A stretch of 64,000 nt of DNA. Source: JACCTH01 sp035253825 (lineage in GTDB: Bacteria > Actinomycetota > Acidimicrobiia > Spongiisociales > ZC4RG35). How positions within the stretch are numbered: the stretch's first letter is position 1; each line of letters starts with the position of its first letter. Shown in pieces: positions 50,350 to 59,399 of the stretch. Both the position numbers and the translations under genes were made by a program. Under the pieces are notes generated by a model. The model was not told where the DNA came from. It saw only the letters and a program-made list of their open reading frames with translations, and ran no database searches. The stretch spans positions 1 through 64,000 of the forward strand of contig DATFBM010000005.1 in NCBI GenBank assembly GCA_035253825.1, read 5' to 3'.

Positions 50350-50904
50350 ATGGCCCGGATCGATACCAAAACTGGCGACGACGGGACCACCGGCCTCTTC
50401 TACGGCGGGCGGGTGTCGAAGGCCGACTTCCGACCACGGGCTTTTGGGGCAGTCGATGAAGCGCAGGCGGCCCTCGGGTTGGTGCGGGCCCTGGGGGGGC
50501 TGGGAGCAGATGAAGCGACCCTGGTCACCGAGCTGGAGAGCGAGCTTTATGTGGCGATGGCCGAGCTTGCCACCGCCGCCAGCAACCGCCACAAACTGGT
50601 CGACGGCCAGACCAAGTTGACGGCCGGGATGATCAGCCGCCTCGAAAACCTGATCGGCACCTACTCCGAGCGCTTCGAGATGCCGACCGAGTTTGTCATT
50701 CCGGGTAGCCACCCGGCTTCGGCGCTGCTCGACTCGGCTCGCACCGTCGTTCGTCGGGCTGAACGAGAAGTCGTTGCGATCCCCGATTATGAGGGCGAGG
50801 CGGTCCGCTACCTCAATCGCCTATCGGATCTGCTCTGGGTGCTCGCCCGCGCCCTCGAAGGCGAGTCACTCGAGGCTCGTCAGTTCCGCCAGTCGCTGGA
50901 CTAG
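50350..50904 (+). CDS. PduO-type ATP:cob(I)alamin adenosyltransferase
   Basis: A 184-residue helical-bundle enzyme making adenosylcobalamin. TKTGDDGTTGLFYGGRVSK is the ATP-binding N-terminus, FGAVDEAQAALGLVRAL follows, and the C-terminal helix has TVVRRAEREVVAI and YLNRLSDLLWVLAR with the conserved Arg and Asn-Arg-Leu-Ser-Asp. Its product is the cofactor of methylmalonyl-CoA mutase, whose B12 subunit is encoded at 16.5 kb. Confidence 0.92.
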   Translation: MARIDTKTGDDGTTGLFYGGRVSKADFRPRAFGAVDEAQAALGLVRALGGLGADEATLVTELESELYVAMAELATAASNRHKLVDGQTKLTAGMISRLENLIGTYSERFEMPTEFVIPGSHPASALLDSARTVVRRAEREVVAIPDYEGEAVRYLNRLSDLLWVLARALEGESLEARQFRQSLD

Positions 50905-50908
50905 GTCC

Positions 50909-51646
50909 ATGGAAACGGCCATGGCGGTGGTGGCGGCGGCGATCGCCACCGGCTTCGCTCTCGATCTCGCCCGGGACTTCTTCCGTAAGCCCCGCCCCCA
51001 CACCGCCGCCTATGCGGCCGGCATCGGGATGTTTGCTCTCGCCACCTGGGCCCTGGCCTCGGGGCTGGCGTTCGGGTGGGAGGGATGGTCCTATCGAACG
51101 TTCTTCCTTTTGGGGGCCATCCTCAACATCCCCATCCTGGCCGTGGGATCGTTTTTCCTCGTCGTCGGCCGCAAAGCCGGAAACCTGGCGTTGCTGATCT
51201 CGGGGGCGATCGGCGCCATTTCCACCACGCTGACCACCACCGTTCCCTTCGCCCGCCCGCTCCCCGAAGGCGGCATCCCCCACGACATTTTCCCGCCGAT
51301 CTCGGAGGGCTTTGGCCCCCGTTTGCTGGCCGCCATCGCCGGCGGCCTGGCGGCTAGCGCCCTCATCGTCTTGGGACTGGTAAGCCTGATCCGCTTCTGG
51401 AAGAAGAATCGACGGCTGGTGTGGGGCAACGCCCTCATCATCGCCGGAACGCTGGCAGCCACCTGGGGTGGAAGTGGCCTCGCGATCGGCGAAGGCGCCG
51501 CCTTCGCCATCTCGCTTCTTCTCGCCGCCTCCCTGATCTGGGCCGGTTACCGGACCGCCGCCGGAGCCCGTTCGAAGAACGACCCAGGGCTGATGTCGTC
51601 GCACAGCAATGGTTCTGACCCGCAAACGACGGAGATCAACGGCTGA
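50909..51646 (+). CDS. Seven-helix membrane protein, unknown function
   Basis: A 245-residue protein with about seven hydrophobic segments and a polar C-terminal tail. A loop containing PEGGIPHDIFPPISEGFGPR between helices 4 and 5 is the only distinctive part. I recognise no family. ATG at 50909 is used (a second ATG is at 50921); the frame is open upstream only as a shadow of the adenosyltransferase. Its end overlaps the convergent EamA gene by 11 nt. Confidence 0.6.
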   Translation: METAMAVVAAAIATGFALDLARDFFRKPRPHTAAYAAGIGMFALATWALASGLAFGWEGWSYRTFFLLGAILNIPILAVGSFFLVVGRKAGNLALLISGAIGAISTTLTTTVPFARPLPEGGIPHDIFPPISEGFGPRLLAAIAGGLAASALIVLGLVSLIRFWKKNRRLVWGNALIIAGTLAATWGGSGLAIGEGAAFAISLLLAASLIWAGYRTAAGARSKNDPGLMSSHSNGSDPQTTEING

Positions 51647-52466
51647 TCGCCAGGATCACCATCCCGGAGGCGATAAAGAGCACCGCCGCTGCCCGGATCC
51701 GACCCACCCGCTCCCCCAGAAAAAGCCACCCTCCCAAGGCGGCGAAGACGACTGCCGTCTCCCGACCAGCCGCCACCAGGCTCAACGGGGCGAGCCTCGA
51801 CGCAAAGAGCAAAAGGCCGTAAGAGCCCACCCCGGCGGTACCGGCGAAGAGATGCCGCCCCCACTCGCGGCTCATCGTTTCGGCCACCTGTTGTCGGCCC
51901 CTCGTCGCCAGCACCACGGGGACGAGAAGGATGGCGGTGGCGCAGTAGAGGGTGCCGGTGTAGGCGATGACGTCATCTGTCAAGGCCACCCCGTTGCCGT
52001 CGATGGTGATGTAGGTGGCGATGAGAACCCCGGTCAAAAGCGACCAGCCGAGTCCTCGATGCGAGCGAGCTGCCATACCCATCGCCACCACGCCCCCACA
52101 GATCAACGCCAAAGCCAACCAGCCTCCGCCTGCGATCGGTTCGCTCAATCCCGCCAGGGCGCTGAAGGCGATCAGTACGGGTGCGCTGCCACGGGCGATC
52201 GGATAAACGAAGGACAAGTCGGCGTGGTTGTAGGCGGTGGCCAGGGCATATAGATAGGCGACCTGAACCACGGCCGAACCGGCGAGGAATCCAGCTACTT
52301 CGGTCGGGATCCCTCTGGCGATGACGAATGGGAGCGAGACCAGCGCGGCCAATACCACCTGCGAGGTCGCCGCCACCAGGCGATCGCTGCTCGATTTCAC
52401 GACCAGGTTCCAAGCGGCGTGGAGCAGGGCCGCCACCAAAACAGCCGTCACCGCGGGCAAGGGCAT
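51636..52466 (-). CDS. EamA/DMT-family transporter
   Basis: A 276-residue protein with ten predicted helices arranged as two repeated EamA domains (about 1-135 and 145-276). ALLHAAWNLVVKSSSDRL is a typical domain start and AALGGWLFLGERVGRIRAAA the typical second-domain end with the conserved Glu-Arg. It exports or imports a small metabolite not predictable here. It ends 3 nt before mobA starts downstream in genome order (mobA is transcribed first). Confidence 0.88.
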   Translation of the reverse strand: MPLPAVTAVLVAALLHAAWNLVVKSSSDRLVAATSQVVLAALVSLPFVIARGIPTEVAGFLAGSAVVQVAYLYALATAYNHADLSFVYPIARGSAPVLIAFSALAGLSEPIAGGGWLALALICGGVVAMGMAARSHRGLGWSLLTGVLIATYITIDGNGVALTDDVIAYTGTLYCATAILLVPVVLATRGRQQVAETMSREWGRHLFAGTAGVGSYGLLLFASRLAPLSLVAAGRETAVVFAALGGWLFLGERVGRIRAAAVLFIASGMVILAISR

Positions 52467-52469
52467 TTG

Positions 52470-53045
52470 TCAGATTCCCGGAGACCCGAAAAGCTTTCGA
52501 CCCCGGAGGAGATCCGCCGGGGTATCGACCGAGAACCAGGATCTCCCGTCCTCATCCCAGCTCCCCCACTCCGACGCGTCGACCTCGGTGACCAGGACCC
52601 GGTCGAGCATCGATTGCAACGACCCCCCTTGGGCGGTTTCAGTGGCGGCGATCGAGGCTAAGGACGGCGAGTAGAGGGCGCAGGTCACCTGACGAACTCC
52701 ATCGGCGATGGGCACCGCCGTCCCCCCAATCTGACCTAGGGCTGCCAAGGTCGAGGGCTGGGCCCATGGCTGATCGACCGCCAGTAGCAAGACCTCTTCT
52801 CCCTCCCGCAGCGCTGCCGCCAAACCCGCCAGGGGGCCACGTACCCCGGGAAGGTCTTCGATCCCTCGCCGGCCCTCCCAACCGGAGACTCGCCCCGCTA
52901 CCAGCACCCGTGGGCAAACGGCTTCCAAGGCGTCCACCACCCAGGCAATGAGTGGGCGACCCTCCAAGAGAACGAGGGCCTTGTCCCTACCCATCCTGGT
53001 GCCGGCCCCGCCGGCCACAACCACACCGAGCACGGAGTCATTCAA
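52470..53045 (-). CDS. mobA: Molybdenum cofactor guanylyltransferase
   Basis: A 191-residue MobA-like nucleotidyltransferase. GVVVAGGAGTRMGRDKALV is the GTP-binding loop, EDLPGVRGPLAGLAAAL and LLAVDQPWAQP (metal aspartate) follow. It joins GMP to molybdopterin for bis-MGD enzymes. The start is TTG. It is divergent from moaA by 26 nt, which puts two molybdenum cofactor genes back to back. Confidence 0.9.
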   Translation of the reverse strand: MNDSVLGVVVAGGAGTRMGRDKALVLLEGRPLIAWVVDALEAVCPRVLVAGRVSGWEGRRGIEDLPGVRGPLAGLAAALREGEEVLLLAVDQPWAQPSTLAALGQIGGTAVPIADGVRQVTCALYSPSLASIAATETAQGGSLQSMLDRVLVTEVDASEWGSWDEDGRSWFSVDTPADLLRGRKLFGSPGI

Positions 53046-53071
53046 CCCTGTCAGCCCTAGCCTTGAGCCTG

Positions 53072-54079
53072 ATGACTCTCGACCGCCTGGGGCGGCCGCT
53101 CCATGACCTTCGGATATCGGTCACCGACCGGTGCAATTTCCGCTGCACCTATTGCATGCCGAAGGAGATCTTCGGACGCGACTTCGAATTCATGCCTCGA
53201 CAGGATTTGCTCTCCTTCGAGGAGATCGAAAGGGTCGCCTCGGCCTTCGTTCGGGCAGGAGTGCGCAAGCTACGCCTTACCGGTGGGGAGCCGCTTCTTC
53301 GAAAAGGCATCGAAGATTTGATCGGGTTGCTGCGCCGGATCGAGGGAGTCGACGACCTCACGCTCACCACCAACGGCTCTCTGCTCGCCCGGAAGGCCGA
53401 AGCCCTCAAGGCGGCCGGGCTCGATCGGGTCAGCGTTTCGCTCGACTCGATGGATGACACCGTTTTCATGGCGATGAACGACGTGGGCTTCCCGGTCCAG
53501 AACGTGCTCGACGGCATCGAGGCTGCCGCCGCGGCGGGACTCACCCCGGTCAAAGTGAACATGGTGGTGAAGCGAGGGGTTAATGAGACGTCGGTGGTGG
53601 ATATGGCCCACCATTTCCGGGGGACCGGGCACATCGTTCGCTTCATTGAGTACATGGACGTGGGCTCGACCAATGGTTGGCGCCTCGATGATGTGGTCAG
53701 CGGCAAGGAAGTTGTGGAGACCATCAACCGAACATTCCCATTAGAGCCGATCGACGCCAACTACCTCGGGGAGGTTGCCCAAAGGTATCGCTACCTCGAC
53801 GGTCAAGGCGAGATCGGAGTGATTACTTCGGTCACCCAGCCTTTTTGCGGTGACTGCTCCCGGGCTCGCATCTCAGCCGAGGGAAAGCTCTACACCTGCC
53901 TTTTTGCCACCCACGGGACCGACTTCCGAGAATTGCTCCGCAACGGGGCGACCGAGGCCGAACTCGATGCCGCCATCGTTTCGGTCTGGTCGGTACGAGA
54001 CGATCGATACTCCGAGATCCGCACCAGCCAGACCGTGGAGATCGGTCGCAAGGTCGAGATGAGCTACATCGGCGGATAG
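53072..54079 (+). CDS. moaA: GTP 3',8-cyclase, radical SAM
   Basis: A 335-residue MoaA. It starts molybdopterin synthesis from GTP. CNFRCTYCMP is the radical SAM CxxxCxxC cluster, KLRLTGGEPLLRKG the SAM site, and the C-terminal CGDCSRARISAEGKLYTC the second cluster. The C-terminus is the required double glycine (SYIGG). ATG at 53072 is chosen because MTLDRLGRPLHDLRISVTD aligns with other MoaA starts. Confidence 0.95.
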   Translation: MTLDRLGRPLHDLRISVTDRCNFRCTYCMPKEIFGRDFEFMPRQDLLSFEEIERVASAFVRAGVRKLRLTGGEPLLRKGIEDLIGLLRRIEGVDDLTLTTNGSLLARKAEALKAAGLDRVSVSLDSMDDTVFMAMNDVGFPVQNVLDGIEAAAAAGLTPVKVNMVVKRGVNETSVVDMAHHFRGTGHIVRFIEYMDVGSTNGWRLDDVVSGKEVVETINRTFPLEPIDANYLGEVAQRYRYLDGQGEIGVITSVTQPFCGDCSRARISAEGKLYTCLFATHGTDFRELLRNGATEAELDAAIVSVWSVRDDRYSEIRTSQTVEIGRKVEMSYIGG

Positions 54080-54128
54080 TCCCCCCTCCCCGGCTTACGC
54101 CGGTACTCCCCCCTTGGGGGGGAGAAAC
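54080..54128. repeat. GC-rich intergenic repeat with hairpin, copy 2
   Basis: A 49-nt copy of 18082-18129 with only a few differences. It begins at the moaA stop and runs into the last codons of the convergent aminotransferase, so the repeat encodes that protein's final 11 or so residues (LPPKGGVPA and flanking). Confidence 0.6.
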
Positions 54129-55285
54129 AGGGCCGCGGTAAGGCGCTCGACGAGCTGGTCGATCTCGGTGTCGGTGATGATGAGGGGCGGACCGAGGAGG
54201 ATGGCCCCGATCGCGGCCGGATACACGAGCAGGCCCTGAGCCCGGGCCGCCGCCACCACGGCCTTGGGGTCGGCATCAAGCTCGACTCCGACCAAGAGCC
54301 CCTTCCCCCGAATGTCGATCACACGATCGCCCACTGATTCCTCGAGTCGGGCACGGAGGAGAGCTCCCTGGCGAGCGGCCGCCTCCACCAGGCCTTCGCC
54401 GTCGATGATCTCGAGGACCGCCTTGCCCACCGCCGCTCCCGCCGGATGATGCGAGTAGGTGAAGCCATGAACAAAGTTCTCTCCGATCGCCTCGTAGACC
54501 CGACCCGAGGCGATCGCCAGGCCCAGCGGCCAGTAGCCCGAAGAAGCGCCTTTGCCGCAAATCATCAAGTCCGGTTCGACATCCCAATGCTCGATTCCGA
54601 ACCAGCGGCCCGTGCGCCCAAACCCGGTCATCACCTCGTCCACCACCAAGAGGACCTCACGCCGACGGCAGAGCTCGGCCACCGCCGGCCAATAACCCGG
54701 GGGTGGGACCTCTGCCGCCCGTGTGGCACCGCTGATGGGCTCGGCCACGAAGGCGGCCACGTCGCCTCGGTCCAACTCTTCTTCCAAGCGCCCAACGTCA
54801 AGGGGAACGTGGCGGAAGCGTCCCAGCCAGCTTTCATAGGGGGCCCGCAGCTGGGGTCGCCCGGAGACGTCAAGAGCGCCGAGGGTGTTGCCGTGGTAGC
54901 TCGCCTCCAGGCCCACGATGACATAACGCTCCGGCCTTCCCTGTGCCGCCTGATAGGCCCGCGCCATCTTGAGCACCGTCTCGGTCGCCTCCGACCCGCC
55001 CGAAACCGGATAGACCCTGGCGTCGGCGATAGGAACGATCTCGGCCACGGATCGGCAGTAATCCTCGGTGATCGGAGAGGTGAAGGCGCTGGCGTGGACG
55101 TAATCGAGTTGCTCGAGTTGGGCGGCCAGGGCCGCGATCACCTCATGGCGCCCGTGGCCGATGCCGGTCACCACCGCCCCACCCGAGGCATCGAGATAGC
55201 GCCTCCCCAGTGCGTCCGTGATCCAGCACCCGGAGGCCGATACCGCCATCAATGGCTCTGACGCCCGCCCGAAGACGGCACTCAT
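54095..55285 (-). CDS. Class III (omega) aminotransferase
   Basis: A 396-residue PLP aminotransferase. VSGGSEATETVLKMARAYQ is the PLP-phosphate region, YHGNTLGALDVSG the aromatic-His segment, LLVVDEVMTGFGRTG the PLP aspartate, and CGKGASSGYWPLGLA the Schiff-base lysine. It fits the omega-amino acid:pyruvate or BioA-like group; the substrate is unknown. ATG at 55285 overlaps the stop of the bactofilin-like gene (ATGA). Its C-terminal tail comes from the intergenic repeat. Confidence 0.88.
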   Translation of the reverse strand: MSAVFGRASEPLMAVSASGCWITDALGRRYLDASGGAVVTGIGHGRHEVIAALAAQLEQLDYVHASAFTSPITEDYCRSVAEIVPIADARVYPVSGGSEATETVLKMARAYQAAQGRPERYVIVGLEASYHGNTLGALDVSGRPQLRAPYESWLGRFRHVPLDVGRLEEELDRGDVAAFVAEPISGATRAAEVPPPGYWPAVAELCRRREVLLVVDEVMTGFGRTGRWFGIEHWDVEPDLMICGKGASSGYWPLGLAIASGRVYEAIGENFVHGFTYSHHPAGAAVGKAVLEIIDGEGLVEAAARQGALLRARLEESVGDRVIDIRGKGLLVGVELDADPKAVVAAARAQGLLVYPAAIGAILLGPPLIITDTEIDQLVERLTAALFLPPKGGVPA

Positions 55286-56403
55286 GGACGCGGCGCCAAC
55301 CAGGCCCCGAGCCCGAGCGGGATGCCCGCGGCCAGGACCAGCCACCGAAGGAAGGGGACCAAGAAGACCAGAGCGAGCACGATCATTCCCAGCACGAAAC
55401 CTCCGGGGAGGCTGGCTTTCATCCGAACCTGCTGGCCGAGGGCAGCCGCCACCGGAACCACACCCGCCAGGGAAGCGATGAGAACGAGGCCGGCCAGCCC
55501 GATGGCAAACGGTAGAAAAACCACCGCTAAAGGAACACCAGCCGAGGCGGGGGTGAACGACAACAACAACCCCAACACCCCCAGCACCAGTAGAGGGGAA
55601 ATGGCGGCACCGAATCCGGTCAGCCAGGTCGGCACCAGCCGTCGCGCCGCCTGGGCGGCGCGCTCCAATCGCTCGGGCCAGAAGCGAATGGCGAGCAAAC
55701 CTCCCGCCAGCAGGAACAACCAGAGGATGCTCAGCGTCAGGGCCTGAAGCGCTCGCACCCGGATATTGGGCGCCAGCGGGAAGCGATGAATCACTTCGCC
55801 GGGGTCGGCCGCCTCCACGACTGCCTCGCGTCGGGAGCGGTATCCGATCTCGCCCGTCACCTCCGTGGTCGGTCCTATGAGAAGACTCCCCACAGTTATC
55901 TCGACTGAGCCCTCTACCTTGGCCCCGAGCGTCAGATTGGCGTAGCTGCCCCGAATGTCGCGACCCACTGATCCCCGAAGAATCCCTGAACGACCAAAAA
56001 CCGTGAGATCGCGTCCAACGGTGCCCGAACCGTCCAGCTGAATCGTCCATGCGGCCGCAAAGACGTCGTCGGCCACCGACCCGCCGATCGTGAGGAGGCG
56101 CGAGGCCGCTCGCACCGAGCCCCCGACCTCGCCGTTGATCGTGATCCGGGTTGAAATCGCCGTGACATCACCAGTGACCACGCCGTTGATGACCACTTCC
56201 TCGAAGGCAGAGGCCACCAGGTCGCCTTCGATGCGACCGTCCACCTGGATCCGGTTGCCGGCCGCCATCAGATCCTCTTCCACCACCTCCCCTTCTCTCA
56301 CCAAGACGAAGTCAGACTGCGTCACCTCGGCGGCGGCTTTGAGGGGAACCCAGACCAAACCCAGAGCTACGAGCACCACCCACAGGCTCCGACCCGAAGT
56401 CAA
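55282..56403 (-). CDS. Bactofilin-like beta-helix protein with C-terminal membrane domain
   Basis: A 373-residue protein. A signal or anchor segment (residues about 6-22, SLWVVLVALGLVWVPL) precedes roughly 150 residues of beta-helical repeats with alternating polar strands (RIQVDGRIEGDLVA, VVINGVVTGDVTAI, RITINGEVGGSVRAA), as in polymer-forming bactofilins. Three to five membrane helices follow (about 205-370). In bactofilins this core polymerises; here it would lie outside the cell. TTG at 56403 overlaps the nuoN stop as TTGA. It is therefore translated with the second nuo cluster, an unusual partner. Confidence 0.7.
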   Translation of the reverse strand: MTSGRSLWVVLVALGLVWVPLKAAAEVTQSDFVLVREGEVVEEDLMAAGNRIQVDGRIEGDLVASAFEEVVINGVVTGDVTAISTRITINGEVGGSVRAASRLLTIGGSVADDVFAAAWTIQLDGSGTVGRDLTVFGRSGILRGSVGRDIRGSYANLTLGAKVEGSVEITVGSLLIGPTTEVTGEIGYRSRREAVVEAADPGEVIHRFPLAPNIRVRALQALTLSILWLFLLAGGLLAIRFWPERLERAAQAARRLVPTWLTGFGAAISPLLVLGVLGLLLSFTPASAGVPLAVVFLPFAIGLAGLVLIASLAGVVPVAAALGQQVRMKASLPGGFVLGMIVLALVFLVPFLRWLVLAAGIPLGLGAWLAPRP

Positions 56404-57869
56404 AGCGGCAAGGAAATTGCGGTCAAACGGAGGAGGGGAATCGGGAACAGCCCGAGAACCAGGGTGACGGCGATCGCCGCCACGAGGACGACTCGCAATG
56501 GTCTCGACACCAAAAGGGCCTCGGTGCCCTCGGGTTCCTGCATGTACATGGCGACGATCACCCTGAGGTAGATGAAGAACGACACCACCGATGCCACCAT
56601 CGCCACCACCACCAGCCATCCGAACCCGGCTCGGAAGGCATCCTGGAAGACACCGAACTTGGCAATGAACCCGGACGTCAAGGGGATGCCAGCCATGCCA
56701 AGGAGAAGAATCGTGAGCGCCCGGGCGAGGAGCGGCTGCCGGCGGGCAAGACCGGCATAGGAGGAGAGCGGCGAACCCGCCGATGCCGCCCCACTCACCG
56801 CGGCTACCACGGCGTAGGCGCCCACCAGTTGAATCGCATAGACAGCGAGATAGAACCAGATCGAGCCCACACCGCTACTTCCGGCTACGACTCCGGTGAG
56901 GATGAACCCGGCATGGGCCACTCCGGAATAGGCGAGAAGGCGCCGAAGGTCGGACTGAACGACGGCGAGGAAAGACCCGAGCAGCATCGACAGGACCGCC
57001 AGGCCGGCGACCACGGTCCCCCAGGTGCCGACGTAGCTTTCGAACCCGGTCACCAGCACGCGGGCCAGGGCGGCAAAGCCCCCCACTTTGGCCAGGGCAG
57101 CCATGAATCCCACCGTCCCGGCGGGAGCTCCTTGATAAACGTCGGGTGCCCAGGCGTGGAAAGGGGCCGCCGTCACCTTGAAAGCCAGCCCCACTACCAC
57201 CAGCCCGAGCCCGATCAAAAGCACTGCCGGACGGAGGATGATCTCACGATCGAGCAGGGTGCGGTGCTCCAGAAGGTCGAGGGAGCCGGTTCCGGCGAAG
57301 ACCAACGCCACCCCGTACACGAATATGGCGGACGCGAACGATCCGAGCAGGAAGTACTTGATCGCGGCCTCTTCCGACCGCGCTTCCTGGCGAGAGAACC
57401 CGGCCAGGACGTAGAGGCTGATCGAGCCGATCTCGAGGCCGAGAAACATCATCACCATCTGTGTGGTCGAGGCGAGAAGAATGAACCCCGAAGTGGAGAG
57501 CAGCAGCAACGCCAGTCCCTCGGCGGCGCGCCTTCCCAGGCTTTCGAAAAACCGAGCCCCTGCCCCCACTCCCAGCGCGGCGACGGCGATGAGCAAGAGG
57601 CCAGCGAAGATCGCGTAACGATCGACCACCACCATCCCCCCAAACGGCAGCGGACTTCCTGCGACTTCCCCCGCTTCACGGCGGGACAACCACCAACCCT
57701 GTGCCCCGGTACCTAGGGCCGCCAATCCGAGGATGACCACGGCCAGGAGGTTGAGCCGACTCGGCAGTGGCTTCCACTGAACGTCGACCAGCAGAACCGC
57801 CGCAGCCCCCAAGCCCAAGATCAACAAGGGGAGGATGGCGAGCCAGTTGATCTCGGGGGGAGCGATCAC
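56400..57869 (-). CDS. nuoN: Complex I subunit N, second cluster
   Basis: A 489-residue antiporter-like subunit. TTQMVMMFLGLEIGSISLYV has the helix-5 glutamate, FKVTAAPFHAWAPDVYQGAP the helix-7 lysine region, and RRLLAYSGVAHAGFILTG the signature. It is clearly diverged from the copy at 35809. It overlaps nuoM by 4 nt and the bactofilin-like gene by 4 nt. Confidence 0.92.
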   Translation of the reverse strand: MIAPPEINWLAILPLLILGLGAAAVLLVDVQWKPLPSRLNLLAVVILGLAALGTGAQGWWLSRREAGEVAGSPLPFGGMVVVDRYAIFAGLLLIAVAALGVGAGARFFESLGRRAAEGLALLLLSTSGFILLASTTQMVMMFLGLEIGSISLYVLAGFSRQEARSEEAAIKYFLLGSFASAIFVYGVALVFAGTGSLDLLEHRTLLDREIILRPAVLLIGLGLVVVGLAFKVTAAPFHAWAPDVYQGAPAGTVGFMAALAKVGGFAALARVLVTGFESYVGTWGTVVAGLAVLSMLLGSFLAVVQSDLRRLLAYSGVAHAGFILTGVVAGSSGVGSIWFYLAVYAIQLVGAYAVVAAVSGAASAGSPLSSYAGLARRQPLLARALTILLLGMAGIPLTSGFIAKFGVFQDAFRAGFGWLVVVAMVASVVSFFIYLRVIVAMYMQEPEGTEALLVSRPLRVVLVAAIAVTLVLGLFPIPLLRLTAISLPL

Positions 57870-59398
57870 TCACCCTCTCCAATCAATAGCACTTGGCTCA
57901 GCCGGCCGGGGGCTGGGGCCACGTAATCGGTGGTGGCCTCGATGCGATCGAGCACCGCCTCCGCCGAGGGCTGGACCCGGTCCAACAAGACCTTTGGGTA
58001 AAGACCGATGATCAGCATCAGGAGGACCAAAGGAGCCAGCAGCATCTTCTCGCGAAGATTGAGGTCGAGCAGCTTTTGATTCTCGGGCTTTTCGGGAACG
58101 CCGGTGAAAGCTCGTTCGTAAGCCCACAGCAGGTAGATAGCGGCCAGCACCACTCCCGCCGCGGCGATGATGGCGTGGACGGGAAGGCTGGGGAAGGAGC
58201 CGATCAGGACCATGAACTCACCGATGAATCCGTTGAGGCCGGGAAGCCCGATCGAGGCGAAGATGGTGAATAGGAACACCGCCCCATAGGCGGGCATCAC
58301 CTTTTGCAGCCCTCCGAAATCGGCAATCTGCTTGGTGTGACGGCGGTCATAGATCATCCCCACGAGGAGGAACAAGGCACCCGTGGTGATGCCGTGGTTG
58401 ACGTTCTGCACCACGCCGCCTGCCAGCCCGCCTGATGTAAGCGCGAAGGTGCCAAGAACGATGAATCCCAAATGGGACACCGACGAGTAAGCGACCAGCT
58501 TTTTCAGGTCGGGCTGCACGATGGCGACGATTGCTCCGTAGATGATGCCGATCACCGCCAGCGCCGCCATGATCGGAACAAAGTCAACCGACGCCTGGGG
58601 AAACAAGCCGAGGTTGAAACGAACTAGTCCGTAGGTTCCAAGCTTCAAGAGGACCGCCGCCAGCAGCACCGAACCGGCGGTGGGGGCTTCGACATGGGCA
58701 TCGGGGAGCCAGGTATGGAGCGGAAACATCGGCACCTTGATGGCGAAGGCGAGGGCGAAGGCGGCAAACAGCCATCGACTGGTCGATTGATTCATGGAGA
58801 GATCGAGCAGATCGGTGTATGAGAAGGAGGGTGTACCGGTCTCGCGACCGGTCAATACCGCCAGAGCGATGATGGCCGCCATCATCAAGGCCGAACCGAA
58901 GGCGGTGTAAAGAAAGAACTTCACGGCCGCATAGATCCGGCGTTCGCCACCCCAAATGCCGATGATGAAGTACATCGGGATCAAGATCGCCTCGAAGAAC
59001 ACGAAGAAGAGCAAAAGATCGAGGGCCAGAAACACACCGATCAGACCTGCCTCGAGGAGCAGGGTGTACATCACGAATTCCTTCAGCCGGTGGGTGATGG
59101 CCACCGACGCCGCCAGGGAGATTGGAACCAAGAGAGCAGTCAGGATCACGAGGGGTAGAGAGATGCCGTCGACCCCGAGGTACCAGGAGAAACCCCAAGG
59201 GGCGTAGAGCATCGTTCGTTCGACCAATTGGAAGCCGGGCTCGCCGGCGGTGAACTCGATAAAGAGGTATCCCGCGAGGGCGAGGGGGGCCATGGAAACC
59301 GTCACCCCGATCGGCAGAAAGAGCTCCGCTCGTCGACGCGGGATCAAGGCCACGATCAACGCTGCCACCGCCGGCATGACAATCAATGCGGTCAGCAT
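57866..59398 (-). CDS. nuoM: Complex I subunit M, second cluster
   Basis: A 510-residue antiporter-like subunit. LFFVFFEAILIPMYFIIGIW carries the helix-5 glutamate, FAIKVPMFPLHTWLPDAHVE the lysine region, KKLVAYSSVSHLGFIVLG the signature. ATG at 59398 is chosen since MLTALIVMPAVAAL is a normal NuoM start; the longer frame runs into nuoL. Only 1 nt separates it from nuoL. Confidence 0.94.
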   Translation of the reverse strand: MLTALIVMPAVAALIVALIPRRRAELFLPIGVTVSMAPLALAGYLFIEFTAGEPGFQLVERTMLYAPWGFSWYLGVDGISLPLVILTALLVPISLAASVAITHRLKEFVMYTLLLEAGLIGVFLALDLLLFFVFFEAILIPMYFIIGIWGGERRIYAAVKFFLYTAFGSALMMAAIIALAVLTGRETGTPSFSYTDLLDLSMNQSTSRWLFAAFALAFAIKVPMFPLHTWLPDAHVEAPTAGSVLLAAVLLKLGTYGLVRFNLGLFPQASVDFVPIMAALAVIGIIYGAIVAIVQPDLKKLVAYSSVSHLGFIVLGTFALTSGGLAGGVVQNVNHGITTGALFLLVGMIYDRRHTKQIADFGGLQKVMPAYGAVFLFTIFASIGLPGLNGFIGEFMVLIGSFPSLPVHAIIAAAGVVLAAIYLLWAYERAFTGVPEKPENQKLLDLNLREKMLLAPLVLLMLIIGLYPKVLLDRVQPSAEAVLDRIEATTDYVAPAPGRLSQVLLIGEGE

Positions 59399-59399
59399 T

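Noticed and set aside
55286..56050. Extended N-terminus of the class III aminotransferase up to 56050
   Set aside because: It overlaps the bactofilin-like gene in another frame; ATG at 55285 with ATGA coupling fits homologous starts.
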